Shown: one piece after another, positions 1 through 6,583 of the stretch
How the letters are laid out: the number at the start of each line of letters is the position of its first letter
How positions within the stretch are numbered: position 1 is the first letter of the stretch
NCBI GenBank assembly: GCA_012032975.1
Contig: JAAUPU010000155.1
Span: forward strand, 1 to 6,827
Length of the DNA stretch: 6,827 nt
Direction: 5' to 3'
Source: Caldilineaceae bacterium
GTDB lineage: Bacteria; Chloroflexota; Anaerolineae; Caldilineales; Caldilineaceae
The notes under the pieces: generated by a model
Databases searched by the model: none
What the model was told of the DNA's origin: nothing
The model's input: only the letters and a program-made list of their open reading frames with translations
Program-made: the position numbers and the translations under genes

Positions 1-730
1 CGCTGGCGCTGGCCAGGATTTCTACCGAGCCCCAATGATGCCCGCGCGTGTAGCGGTGTGCTTCGGCGGTCGGCACCAGGATCAACGCGGCCGCGCCATC
101 GCAGACCGGGCTGCTATCCATGATGTTGATGGGGGAAGAGATCACCGAAGCATTCAGGTAGGTTCGCAGGTCAATGGGTTCCTGGAACATGGCATTCGGG
201 TTGCCTGCACCGTTGCGATGGGCGTTGATGCTGAAGCCGGCAAAGGCGTCCATGGGCACGTCAAATTCGTACATATACCGCTGCATAATCAGCGCGTTGA
301 GACCGACGAAGGTCACGCCATGCAAGGCTTCATATTCTGCATCCGCCGCCGTTGCCAAGCCGGCGGTCGTATCTTTGCCGACGGTGTCGGTCATCTTTTC
401 GACACCCGCGACGATAACCACATCATGCATTCCGCTGGCAACGGCCATCGTGCCAACGCGCAGCGCTGCGGCCCCGCTTGCGCACGCGGCCTCGATCTTG
501 GCCGCTTCAATGCCGTGGAGACCGCAATAGTCGGCGATCAGCGTCGCCATGTGCTCCTGGTCGAGCAGGCTGCCGCTCAACATATTTCCGACGAAGATCG
601 CGTCGGCGTCCTCGATGTTTGCGTCCCTCATGGCCGCAGAGACCGCATCAAAGGCGATCTGACGCACAGAGAGATTCCAAAGCTCACCGACTTGCGACTG
701 ACCCACTCCTATGATCGACACACCACGCAT
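1..730 (-). CDS. Thiolase (acetyl-CoA acetyltransferase family, archaeal/SCP-x type), 3' end outside the window
   Basis: The reverse strand reads openly from an ATG at 730-728 to base 1, giving 243 codons without a stop. The product is the N-terminal part of a thiolase, which condenses two acyl-CoA units or cleaves 3-ketoacyl-CoA in the cytoplasm. It starts MRGVSIIGVGQS, typical of the archaeal/SCP-x branch. The nucleophilic cysteine is Cys83 in EAACASGAAAL, followed by VAGVEKMTD (107-115) and the CDGAAA loop (210-215). The C-terminal half with the remaining catalytic residues is missing because the window ends. The start is supported by AGGGAG at 742-737, six bases before the ATG. It follows the AlbA_2 gene on the same strand after 117 bp. 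In archaea and some Chloroflexota this branch often sits with HMG-CoA synthase and a DUF35 partner in the mevalonate pathway. Those genes would lie left of base 1, so that role is only a guess. Confidence 0.93.
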   Translation of the reverse strand, partial: MRGVSIIGVGQSQVGELWNLSVRQIAFDAVSAAMRDANIEDADAIFVGNMLSGSLLDQEHMATLIADYCGLHGIEAAKIEAACASGAAALRVGTMAVASGMHDVVIVAGVEKMTDTVGKDTTAGLATAADAEYEALHGVTFVGLNALIMQRYMYEFDVPMDAFAGFSINAHRNGAGNPNAMFQEPIDLRTYLNASVISSPINIMDSSPVCDGAAALILVPTAEAHRYTRGHHWGSVEILASAS

Positions 731-736
731 GATTCT

Positions 737-742
737 CTCCCT
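737..742 (-). promoter_or_regulatory. Ribosome binding site of the thiolase gene
   Basis: The minus strand shows AGGGAG followed by six bases and then ATG at 730. This fixes the start codon. No convincing -35/-10 pair was seen in the 117 bp between the AlbA_2 stop and this site, so the thiolase may be co-transcribed with the genes upstream. Confidence 0.7.
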
Positions 743-828
743 TTTTACAGTTTCTCGCCATCAAGCACCACCGGGCGTCATCGAAGATCATGCCCGATCA
801 ACAATGACAACGTGCGCATGGTGGCCAA

Positions 829-844
829 GAGGTCCAGAGGTCCA
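829..844. repeat. Short tandem repeat, 2 x GAGGTCCA
   Basis: Two exact copies of GAGGTCCA stand head to tail just beyond the stop codon of the AlbA_2 gene. The first copy can also pair with TGGCC at 822-826, giving a small hairpin without a T-tract. The function is unknown and it may be chance. Confidence 0.35.
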
Positions 845-847
845 GAT

Positions 848-2293
848 CTATTTCAAAATATAGTACGTTGCGCGCTTCTCGCCGATGCGCAACAGCAAGT
901 TTTTCTCAACCAGATCGGACAGGTCGCGCCGAATCGTCTCCGCGCTCACATCGGGCGCCAACATTTGAAAATCGCTGTTGGTGATGCGTCCGGTCGTCTG
1001 GACGTGAGCCAGCGCCTTCTCCTGCCGTTCGTTGAGGTAATGGTGCGCCCACGGCTGCTGACTGGGCTGCGAACTGACCAGGTCTGCGCTGGCGGATTCC
1101 AGAGTCACCTTGAATCCTGCCTGCGTCTCTTCGAAGATCGGCGCGGGCAGACCGGCTTCGAGCATGGCGGCGATCATACGGTCGATGCCGTAGCCAAGCC
1201 GCTCGATATAGCCCACATCGCTCAGCACCGAAACGATGGCTTCGTTGCGGCTGTAGCGTTCGTCCTTGAGGTTGTCGAGCGTGACATGGCCTGGCAGCCT
1301 GCCAGGACTGTAGACCTCCAGCCGGTCACTGAACATGAGCAGACGAATGCCTTCGCCGCGCACGCTATAATCTCGATGCGCGATGGCGTTGACAATCGCC
1401 TCGCGCACCACGGCCAATGGATATTCGCTGGTCTCCTCCCGCGCCAGCCCGGAAATTTTCATCCCGCGGCGCATGTTGCCGGAAACGAAGGCTTCGGCTT
1501 GCCGGATCTGATCCGCCAGAACTCCGATGATATCTTGGCGCACGAATTCGTCGCTCATGGTTACGCCGGCATAGCGCACGCAGATGATCTCGGCGCTGCG
1601 CACGAAACGCTGGGGGTCGCGGCCAAAGAGCAAGATGCCGGCCACGGTTGGCGCCAGCTCGCCGGCGGATAGCTCCGATGCTTCAAGCGTGTTCTGCCAG
1701 ACCCCATTCTTGGCAACCACGCATCCTCGTGTGAGCAGCGCCCGCACCATCTCTTCGCCCGGTGAAAGCGCAATCTGTTGCAAGTACCGTTCGACCCGCT
1801 GTTCATCCAGGTCGTCCAGGGAAGCGCCGCTGACCGGTTGGCTCTCATAGCCCGCCTCGCCCCGTTCCAGCAGAAGGCTGCGCAGTTCCACAGTCGTCAG
1901 CGGACGATTGACCTTGCCGGTACGTGTAAGGTAGACCCCCTGGATGTTATAGACATGGGGTAGGCCCGGGGGAACCTGTGCAACCACGAGAGGACCATCG
2001 TCGGTCTCGACCTGGTGAGGAGTGGGCAGGATCATGGGCGGTTCGACAAGCAGGCCCGCGGCCACAACTTGTTCGGCCACGGCGCCCGCGTTTGTGCCCT
2101 TCTGAGGGACGCCCTTTTGGGTCACGCCCAACACCACCACGCCGCCCTCGGCATTGGCCAGCGCAACCAACGTGTCGGCAATCACGCGGCTGTTTGATCT
2201 GGCGGTCAGGAACGCGACCCGACTGTTCGGCCCTGCGGCAAGATAGGCATTCAATTCATCCGCTGAGATCGCGGCATGTCGGCGTCGAATCAT
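848..2293 (-). CDS. AlbA_2 (Schlafen-like) / GHKL ATPase / winged-helix putative transcriptional regulator
   Basis: This 481-residue cytoplasmic protein has the layout of the COG2865 family ('divergent AAA-4/AlbA_2', often labelled RecG-related or putative transcriptional regulator). An N-terminal AlbA_2 domain spans about 10-145, with [14 protein letters not shown] at 44-57 and the closing [11 protein letters not shown] at 121-131. A GHKL-type ATPase module follows, with the Asn box [13 protein letters not shown] at 298-310, SPGRLPG at 329-335, a RYSRNEAIV segment at 346-354 and GYGIDRM at 367-373. A linker at 398-420 leads to a DeoR-like winged helix at 421-481 ([18 protein letters not shown]). 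The usual Glu...Glu-Phe-Lys signature near the N-terminus reads SRVAFLTA here, so the AlbA_2 site looks degenerate. The start overlaps the upstream lipoprotein stop as ATGA. There is no strong Shine-Dalgarno, which fits translational coupling. The natural ligand and DNA target are not known for this subfamily. Confidence 0.87.
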   Translation of the reverse strand: MIRRRHAAISADELNAYLAAGPNSRVAFLTARSNSRVIADTLVALANAEGGVVVLGVTQKGVPQKGTNAGAVAEQVVAAGLLVEPPMILPTPHQVETDDGPLVVAQVPPGLPHVYNIQGVYLTRTGKVNRPLTTVELRSLLLERGEAGYESQPVSGASLDDLDEQRVERYLQQIALSPGEEMVRALLTRGCVVAKNGVWQNTLEASELSAGELAPTVAGILLFGRDPQRFVRSAEIICVRYAGVTMSDEFVRQDIIGVLADQIRQAEAFVSGNMRRGMKISGLAREETSEYPLAVVREAIVNAIAHRDYSVRGEGIRLLMFSDRLEVYSPGRLPGHVTLDNLKDERYSRNEAIVSVLSDVGYIERLGYGIDRMIAAMLEAGLPAPIFEETQAGFKVTLESASADLVSSQPSQQPWAHHYLNERQEKALAHVQTTGRITNSDFQMLAPDVSAETIRRDLSDLVEKNLLLRIGEKRATYYILK

Positions 2294-3612
2294 TCTGTGG
2301 CTCTGAATCGCGCATTCCGCTCTAGTATTTCGCGGCAGGTCTGATCCGCGGCTGCGGAGGACGTGTCCGAGAGCGAATCATACACTCTCGAAACGCCGCT
2401 GACCAACCACATATCGCTGGTTTTGGTCTTCTGGCTGGGCGGTTGATAGCGGAGCGTGAAGAGCAGTGCGCGTCTTGCATCCTCAGCTTGGGCGAGCAAT
2501 TCTACACAGACGGATGTCGCGTCGTGGGTGTGTCCGCACTCAGCACACGTCCATTTTCGTCGAGACGGTATGTCGGCTGGGGCACGCTTGGATAGGCTTG
2601 GAGATCGTTGACGATCTCTTGCTCCAGACGTTGGAGATCGATCTCGCTGTCGATCTGCTGAGTGGTGAACTCTGGGGCAACCAGTTGCTCGCGCGCCTCA
2701 TCATCTTGTTGAAGGTACGCCAGCGTCACGCCTCCGGGTAGAATGGATGGGCGGAATCCCGCCGCCACAGAACGCGATTCCGCCATCCGTGGGTGCAAAC
2801 GTAACAGAGGGTTGGGTGGAGGTCAGGACGCGCGTGTAATCGGTCGTGCGACAGAGGTAGCTGCGAGCGTTGACGCCGGTCACCGGGCTGCTGCTGAGGA
2901 GGTCGGTGATCGGCACTGGGTTCTCGTCCCAATCCGACCAGTTGACGCCACCCACCGCCTGTTTGCCGCTGACCTGGGAAGCTGCATAGCCGGTCTGGAG
3001 ATCGCGCCACCAGACAAAGGTAACGTAGGTGTTCCCTCCGCGGATGACCAGTTCATTCATCGCTGGTTCGCCGCCAGTAGCCGTCGTATCGTCGGTATTG
3101 GCTGCGCTGCTGCTGCTAGAAAGGTCTGGATCGTAGACTGTGTTGAAGGAGATCGCGTCGCTCTGGCCTGGGGCCGCGATGAAGCCTTGGGCCGTGCCTT
3201 CCCAGTAGTTGGGCAAGATTCGGTAGGGAATGTAAAACGGGGAAGGCTGGTTCGGGATCGGTATTGGCTGCGCGGTGGCGTCCGGTTGGGTTGGGTTCAC
3301 CGGCAGCGGCACGAAGCCCGTATTCTGTTGCGCATCGTAGATCACCGCGCCGACCTGACCGCTGTCGTAGGTGTAGAAGAGGAGATATTCCTCGTCTTCG
3401 TCGCCGTCAATATTGACCGGTTGCCAGTCGCCAACCGGCTCCCACCCCTCGGGCAGCACAGGTGCGAAGTCGATGGGCAATTCCGGTTCCGGGTCACTGG
3501 CAAAGGGGTTACATGCGGCGAGCATCAACGCCGAGATCAGCGCGAGGCAAATTCGCAACAGCCTGCACACAGCGCGATGCAATGCTCGATTGTGGGGTGG
3601 TCGAATCCGCAC
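2290..3612 (-). CDS. Putative secreted lipoprotein, reading frame interrupted by two compensating one-base shifts
   Basis: I do not recognise a named family. The GTG at 3612-3610 is chosen as start because AGGAG stands seven bases upstream (3624-3620). An upstream ATG at 3699 has no such site and would add 29 unlikely residues. The N-terminus is basic, then [12 protein letters not shown] forms a lipoprotein signal peptide with lipobox LAAC and lipidated Cys34. The mature part starts with an acidic, Pro-rich linker, then a segment with NIDGDEDEE (Asp/Glu-rich, possible calcium site) and alternating aromatic, beta-like stretches. The frame ends early at 2701 because of an extra base in the CCC at 2751-2749. 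Correcting it gives [17 protein letters not shown] and continues in a second frame to 2502. A missing base near 2520 then restores the first frame ([10 protein letters not shown] to the TGA at 2290). Repaired length is about 440 residues. It is translationally coupled to the AlbA_2 gene. Sequencing error is likelier than true decay, because coding character continues across both breaks. Confidence 0.75.
2505..2545 (-). other. Frame break 2 in the lipoprotein gene (one base missing)
   Basis: The middle frame runs as [17 protein letters not shown] and then reaches a TAG at 2504-2502. The original frame resumes as [16 protein letters not shown]. Adding one base around 2518-2520 (CGN ACA) joins the two smoothly. 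The exact site cannot be fixed within this range. Confidence 0.65.
2749..2751 (-). other. Frame break 1 in the lipoprotein gene (one base extra)
   Basis: The minus strand reads CCG CCC ATC CAT. With one C removed it reads CCG CCA TCC ATT CTA CCC, which continues GGGIPP into [11 protein letters not shown]. The short homopolymer is a usual place for an indel error. Confidence 0.65.
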
Positions 3613-3619
3613 TTCGTCG

Positions 3620-3624
3620 CTCCT
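3620..3624 (-). promoter_or_regulatory. Ribosome binding site deciding the lipoprotein GTG start
   Basis: AGGAG on the minus strand stands seven bases before GTG at 3612, within AAAGGAGCGACGAAGTG. It is the best Shine-Dalgarno in this region and puts the lipobox cysteine at residue 34. Confidence 0.75.
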
Positions 3625-3676
3625 TTGGCCTGGCGATGTCACGTTCCAAGCGGGCGTCGCTGTCAGCCTCGGTTTG

Positions 3677-3704
3677 ATTGTATCCCAGGCCCAACCCACA
3701 GCAA
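3677..3704 (-). promoter_or_regulatory. Candidate sigma-70-like promoter of the lipoprotein/AlbA_2 operon
   Basis: The minus strand has TTGCTG (3704-3699), a 16-base spacer and TACAAT (3682-3677). Transcription would start near 3670 and give a leader of about 58 bases containing the AGGAG site. The -10 matches five of six consensus bases and the -35 is weak. It lies back to back with the yvcK promoter. Confidence 0.42.
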
Positions 3705-3731
3705 AAGTAGCGTGCTATACGCCGGTTCACC

Positions 3732-3737
3732 TATAAT
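3732..3737 (+). promoter_or_regulatory. Perfect TATAAT -10 box directly before yvcK
   Basis: TATAAT ends eight bases before the yvcK ATG at 3746, so the predicted transcription start falls within a base or two of the start codon. No Shine-Dalgarno precedes the ATG, which supports a leaderless or nearly leaderless mRNA. No good -35 was found at the 16-18 base distance (sequence there is around TAGCGTGC). Confidence 0.5.
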
Positions 3738-3745
3738 CTACTGTC

Positions 3746-5174
3746 ATGGCAAATCGCTTTTGGAGACGCAGCGCCAGACCTCAATCCCTCTGGTCACATG
3801 CATTGCTGCCCGGCATCCGCATCAAGCGGTGGATCGTTCTACTGCTGGCCGGTGTCACCATCACTGGGCTGGGCCTTGCCTTTATGATCCTCGAAACCTA
3901 CCGTGGGCGAAGGCTCCCGCCCATCATCTACGACGTCAGCTTGGACTTTCTGCCAGACTGGCTACGCGGCGCGCTGTTTATCACCGTTGGATTCCTGGTC
4001 ATCGGTCTGGCTGTTTGGCAGCTCAATCGGACCATCCTCCTGGCGTTGCTGCCCGGTCAAGCTGCGCCCCGCAACCTGGACATGGTGAGCGAGGTACTGC
4101 GACGACAACGCCGGCGCCAAGGGCCGAGCATCGTGGTCGTGGGGGGCGGAACCGGGATGCCCCAACTGCTGCGCGGCCTGCGCGCCTACACCGACAATAT
4201 CACCGCCATCGTCACCGTGGCCGACGACGGAGGCAGCAGCGGCCGCCTGCGACAGCAGATGGGCATGTTGCCACCGGGGGATTTTCGCAACAACATCGCG
4301 GCCTTGAGTGAAGCCGAAGAACTGATGACCCGTGTCTTTCAATATCGCTTTGCCGAACGCGAGGTCAGGGTCAACCGAGCCGGCCACGGTCCCCACCCAG
4401 CCACGGAAAAGGGCGACGCTGACCACACCGGCAGTGAGTTGGCGGGCCACAGCTTCGGCAACCTCTTTATCACCACGATGACCGCCGTAACCGGCAGCTT
4501 CGAGAGTGGTCTGGCCGAGATCAGCCGCGTGCTGGCGGTGCGTGGTCGCGTTCTTCCCAGCACATTGGAACAGGTCACCCTCTGCGCCGAACTGCGACGC
4601 GTTCACGAAGATGGGCGCGAGCAATGGCTGGTGGTCGAGGGCGAAAGCAAAATCACAAGCACCGAAGGTCAGGTGATGCGCGTCTTCTTGAAGCCAGAGA
4701 CGCCACGCGCCTACCCGCAGGTGATCCAGGCGATCCTGCAAGCAGATCTGATCGTGGCCGGCCTGGCAGCTTCTTCACCAGTGTGCTGCCCAACCTGCTG
4801 GTCCCGGCTATCCGCGATGCGATCTGCGCGACCGATGCGCCGCGCATCTATATTTGCAACGTTGCACCCAGGCCGGCGAAACCGACAACTACTCGGTCAG
4901 TGACCACATGGATCAACTGCGCCAACATGCCGGCGAGGCATTTAGCACGGTGTTGGCCAATGACAACTATGACCCGCAGCGCCCCCCCTCCGGCAACGCG
5001 CAGTGGGTGGAACTGCCGGACAGAGGCGAGGCCGTCGAATACAGGCTCTTCACCGGCGACCTGATCGACAACCATCACCCCTGGCGACACGATTCGCAAA
5101 AAGTGGCCGCGCGATTGATCGAAGTGTACGAAACCTTGCGCGCTGGGCGTGCCGGCAGCGCCGCGAACCTCTGA
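3746..5174 (+). CDS. yvcK: YvcK/GlmR-family gluconeogenesis factor with N-terminal membrane anchor, two frame breaks
   Basis: This family (CofD/YvcK fold) binds UDP-sugars. In Bacillus it is required for growth on gluconeogenic carbon and controls peptidoglycan precursor supply. Two transmembrane helices come first (about 30-49 and 75-93), separated by a short loop, then a basic linker RRQRRRQ. The Rossmann-like domain follows, with [17 protein letters not shown] at 130-146, [11 protein letters not shown] at 159-169, PPGDFRN at 176-182 and GHSFGNLF at 234-241. The canonical protein has about 320 residues. The extension makes this one about 476 after repair. A 25-30 residue His/Asp/Gly-rich insert lies at about 204-232. 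The frame breaks after LIVAG (near 4761), where [16 protein letters not shown] continues in the next frame, and breaks again near 4865, where IYICNVA joins [14 protein letters not shown]. Each break is one missing base. The C-terminus ends at the TGA at 5172-5174. ATG 3746 is the first in-frame start and precedes the membrane segments. The gene stands 196 bp before gap. Confidence 0.92.
4760..4762 (+). other. Frame break 1 in yvcK (one base missing)
   Basis: The sequence GTG GCC GGC CTG GCA reads VAGLA. With one base added after GG it reads GCC GGN CCT GGC AGC TTC TTC, restoring the conserved GPGSFFTS motif of the family. There is no slippery heptamer here that would suggest programmed frameshifting. 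Confidence 0.8.
4864..4867 (+). other. Frame break 2 in yvcK (one base missing)
   Basis: AAC GTT GCA CCC AGG reads NVAPR. With one base added it reads AAC GTT GCN ACC CAG GCC GGC GAA, giving the family motif [17 protein letters not shown]. The lost base lies between 4865 and 4866. Confidence 0.8.
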
Positions 5175-5251
5175 CCTGGTTAGCGTCGATTCTACACATT
5201 CCTGGGGCGCAAACGTGCCAAACCGCTGTCGGATATGATAGACTGCAAAGC

Positions 5252-5274
5252 TGGTGGGCGATGTCGCCACACCA
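5252..5274 (+). terminator. GC-rich hairpin between yvcK and gap
   Basis: TGGTGGGCG pairs with CGCC-CACCA across an ATGT loop, with one bulged A at 5269, giving nine pairs. No T-tract follows, so it is a weak or factor-dependent terminator for yvcK, or a structure in the gap 5' leader if transcription starts at the upstream TATGAT. Confidence 0.35.
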
Positions 5275-5357
5275 CCACAACGCAAAATACACGACGGATG
5301 TGTATAAGAATATTCAGTGTTTCTTAAACCGTGTATTTCCAAAGCAACGATCTTCCT

Positions 5358-5363
5358 GAGGAG
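5358..5363 (+). promoter_or_regulatory. Ribosome binding site of gap
   Basis: GAGGAG stands seven bases before ATG at 5371. It decides between this start and an in-frame upstream ATG at 5317 that would add 18 residues with no family counterpart. Confidence 0.85.
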
Positions 5364-5370
5364 AAAAAGT

Positions 5371-6381
5371 ATGGCAACTCGCATCGCAATCAACGGTTTC
5401 GGCCGCATTGGCCGCCAGGTCACCAAGGCCCTGTTCGACAACTATCGTGGCGAGTTCGATCTGGTGGCTGTCAACGACCTGACAGACGTCGCCACGAATG
5501 CACATCTGTTCAAGTATGACAGCAACTACGGCGTCTTCGCTGGCTCGGTCGAGACCGACGGCGGCGACATCATCATTGACGGCGATCGCATCAAGGTTCT
5601 GAGCGAGCGCGACCCAAGCAAGCTCCCCTGGGGCGATCTGGGTGTAGACATTGTGGTCGAAAGCACCGGCATCTTTACCAGCCGCGAGAAGGCCGGTCTC
5701 CATTTGGACGCAGGCGCCAAGAAGGTGATCATCAGCGCGCCGGCCAAGGGCGAAGACATCACCGTCTGCATGGGTGTGAACAACGACAAATACGACCCGC
5801 AGAAGCACCACGTCATCAGCAACGCCAGTTGCACGACCAACTGCCTGGCGCCCGCGGCCAAGGTAGTCAACGACACCTTTGGCATCGAGCAGGGCGTGAT
5901 GACCACGGTCCACGCCTACACCAACGACCAGAAGATTCTCGACCTGGTGCATAGCGATTTGCGCCGCGCCCGCGCCGCTGCCTTGAGCATCATCCCGACC
6001 ACCACCGGCGCGGCCAAGGCTGTTTCCCTGGTGGTGCCGGAATTGAAAGGCAAATTCGATGGCATGGCCATGCGCGTGCCCACCTCCACCGTCAGCGTCG
6101 TTGACTTTGTGGCCAAGGTCTCCCGACCCGGCACCACCGAAGAGCTGATGGCTGCCTTTGACGCCGCCGCTGCCGGACCGATGAAGGGCATCCTGGCTGT
6201 CACCCGCGAGCCGCTGGTGAGCATTGACTTCAAGGGCAACCCATACAGCAGCACCGTGGACGCCGGCTTCACCAACTTCTACGGCGATCTGGTCAAGGTG
6301 GTGACCTGGTATGACAACGAGTGGGCCTACAGCGTGCGCGTTACCGACCTGGCCAAGTTCATTTCCGACAAGGGTCTCTAG
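5371..6381 (+). CDS. gap: Glyceraldehyde-3-phosphate dehydrogenase, class I (phosphorylating)
   Basis: The enzyme catalyses the reversible conversion of glyceraldehyde 3-phosphate, NAD(P)+ and phosphate to 1,3-bisphosphoglycerate as a cytoplasmic tetramer in glycolysis and gluconeogenesis. The 336-residue product has the normal family length. The Rossmann dinucleotide site is [10 protein letters not shown] at 7-16, with VAVNDLTD at 32-39. The catalytic motif [12 protein letters not shown] (150-161) carries Cys154, and His181 in TTVHAYT activates it. The phosphate-binding segment [12 protein letters not shown] is at 208-219 and the C-terminal signature WYDNEWAYS is at 313-321. All key residues are present. 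The S-loop and residue 35-39 pattern look NAD-type, but cofactor preference cannot be settled from sequence alone. The gene lies between yvcK and pgk on the same strand, with about 200 bp on each side. Either neighbour may therefore have its own transcript. Confidence 0.98.
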   Translation: MATRIAINGFGRIGRQVTKALFDNYRGEFDLVAVNDLTDVATNAHLFKYDSNYGVFAGSVETDGGDIIIDGDRIKVLSERDPSKLPWGDLGVDIVVESTGIFTSREKAGLHLDAGAKKVIISAPAKGEDITVCMGVNNDKYDPQKHHVISNASCTTNCLAPAAKVVNDTFGIEQGVMTTVHAYTNDQKILDLVHSDLRRARAAALSIIPTTTGAAKAVSLVVPELKGKFDGMAMRVPTSTVSVVDFVAKVSRPGTTEELMAAFDAAAAGPMKGILAVTREPLVSIDFKGNPYSSTVDAGFTNFYGDLVKVVTWYDNEWAYSVRVTDLAKFISDKGL

Positions 6382-6396
6382 GCCCTGGGGTCAAGC

Positions 6397-6481
6397 CAAT
6401 GAAATATCGGTCTACAGATTGCACAGCGTTATCAGAATAATCTGCGTCATTTGTGAAATCTGTGGACAGGGTGGTTATTGG
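6397..6481. repeat. Small palindromic intergenic repeat with 9-bp ATYTGYG period
   Basis: GTCTACAGATT (6410-6420) and AATCTGTGGAC (6457-6467) are inverted copies matching at 10 of 11 bases. The similarity extends inward to 14 of 18. The outer pair CCAAT (6397-6401) and ATTGG (6477-6481) could close the structure. Between them ATCTGCGTC, ATTTGTGAA and ATCTGTGGA follow each other exactly (6440-6466), a nine-base period. The style resembles dispersed intergenic repeats seen in many environmental bacterial genomes. That it is dispersed here cannot be shown from one window. Confidence 0.5.
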
Positions 6482-6515
6482 TGCTGTCTGAACAGATTGG
6501 CCACTTCTGATGAGC

Positions 6516-6561
6516 AAAACGTGAAACGCGCCGGCGTCAAGCCCGCTGCGTTTCACGTTTT
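6516..6561 (+). terminator. Perfect 14-bp inverted repeat with A4/T4 flanks: intrinsic terminator or attenuator before pgk
   Basis: AAAACGTGAAACGC (6516-6529) and GCGTTTCACGTTTT (6548-6561) are exact reverse complements with an 18-base loop. The loop can add five more pairs (GC, then GGC/GCC) with one bulge and a C-C mismatch. The A-tract/T-tract form is that of a bidirectional intrinsic terminator, although the T-run is only four bases. It ends 22 bases before the pgk ATG, which leaves little room for a separate pgk promoter. Control by read-through is therefore possible. Confidence 0.7.
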
Positions 6562-6570
6562 CATATAGGC

Positions 6571-6575
6571 AAGGG
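6571..6575 (+). promoter_or_regulatory. Likely ribosome binding site of pgk
   Basis: AAGGG lies eight bases before ATG at 6584. It is moderate in strength and nine bases beyond the end of the hairpin at 6561. Confidence 0.5.
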
Positions 6576-6583
6576 TCATAGAT

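Larger units (their letters stand above)
5175..5370 (+). other. yvcK-gap intergenic leader region
   Basis: This 196-bp stretch has no credible gene. It holds a -10-like TATGAT at 5234-5239 without a clear -35, and a second A/T-rich site TATAAG at 5303-5308. A hairpin lies at 5252-5274. An inverted pair TAAGAA (5305-5310) and TTCTTA (5321-5326) overlaps the 8-bp palindrome GAATATTC at 5308-5315. The gap ribosome binding site is at the right end. A gap promoter very probably lies here, but I cannot say which site is used. Confidence 0.5.
6382..6583 (+). other. gap-pgk intergenic region
   Basis: The 202-bp spacer holds no credible gene. It contains a palindromic repeat element (6397-6481), a small inverted pair around 6471-6504 (GTGG...CCAC with CTGT/ACAG inside) and the strong A/T-flanked hairpin at 6516-6561. 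The pgk ribosome binding site follows. It is lower in GC than the flanking genes. Confidence 0.6.

Noticed and set aside
35..1672. Long plus-strand open frame (545 codons) opposite the thiolase and AlbA_2 genes
   Set aside because: It runs antisense through two recognisable genes and their spacer, lacks any family motif and has no ribosome binding site. High GC keeps antisense frames open.
2500..2560. Zinc-ribbon-like KWTCAECGH in the first lipoprotein frame upstream of the frame-break junction
   Set aside because: The CxxC appears only when the first frame is read through a stretch where the other frame is clearly the coding one ([14 protein letters not shown]). There is no second cysteine pair.
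2743..4311. Plus-strand open frame of 522 codons spanning the lipoprotein antisense strand and the start of yvcK
   Set aside because: It crosses a divergent promoter region and two real genes. The composition is Arg/Ala-rich and without motifs.
3962..4741. Minus-strand open frame of 259 codons opposite yvcK
   Set aside because: It lies fully antisense to the conserved YvcK domain and has no recognisable domain or start signal.
4740..4870. Programmed ribosomal frameshifting in yvcK
   Set aside because: Two consecutive same-direction shifts would be needed, with no slippery heptamer and no known precedent in this family.
6516..6561. CRISPR repeat
   Set aside because: The palindrome is present once, with no spaced copies and no cas genes in the window.
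6383..6583. Small protein gene in the gap-pgk spacer
   Set aside because: The open frames here are extensions or shadows of gap and pgk, lack ribosome binding sites and overlap inverted repeats.
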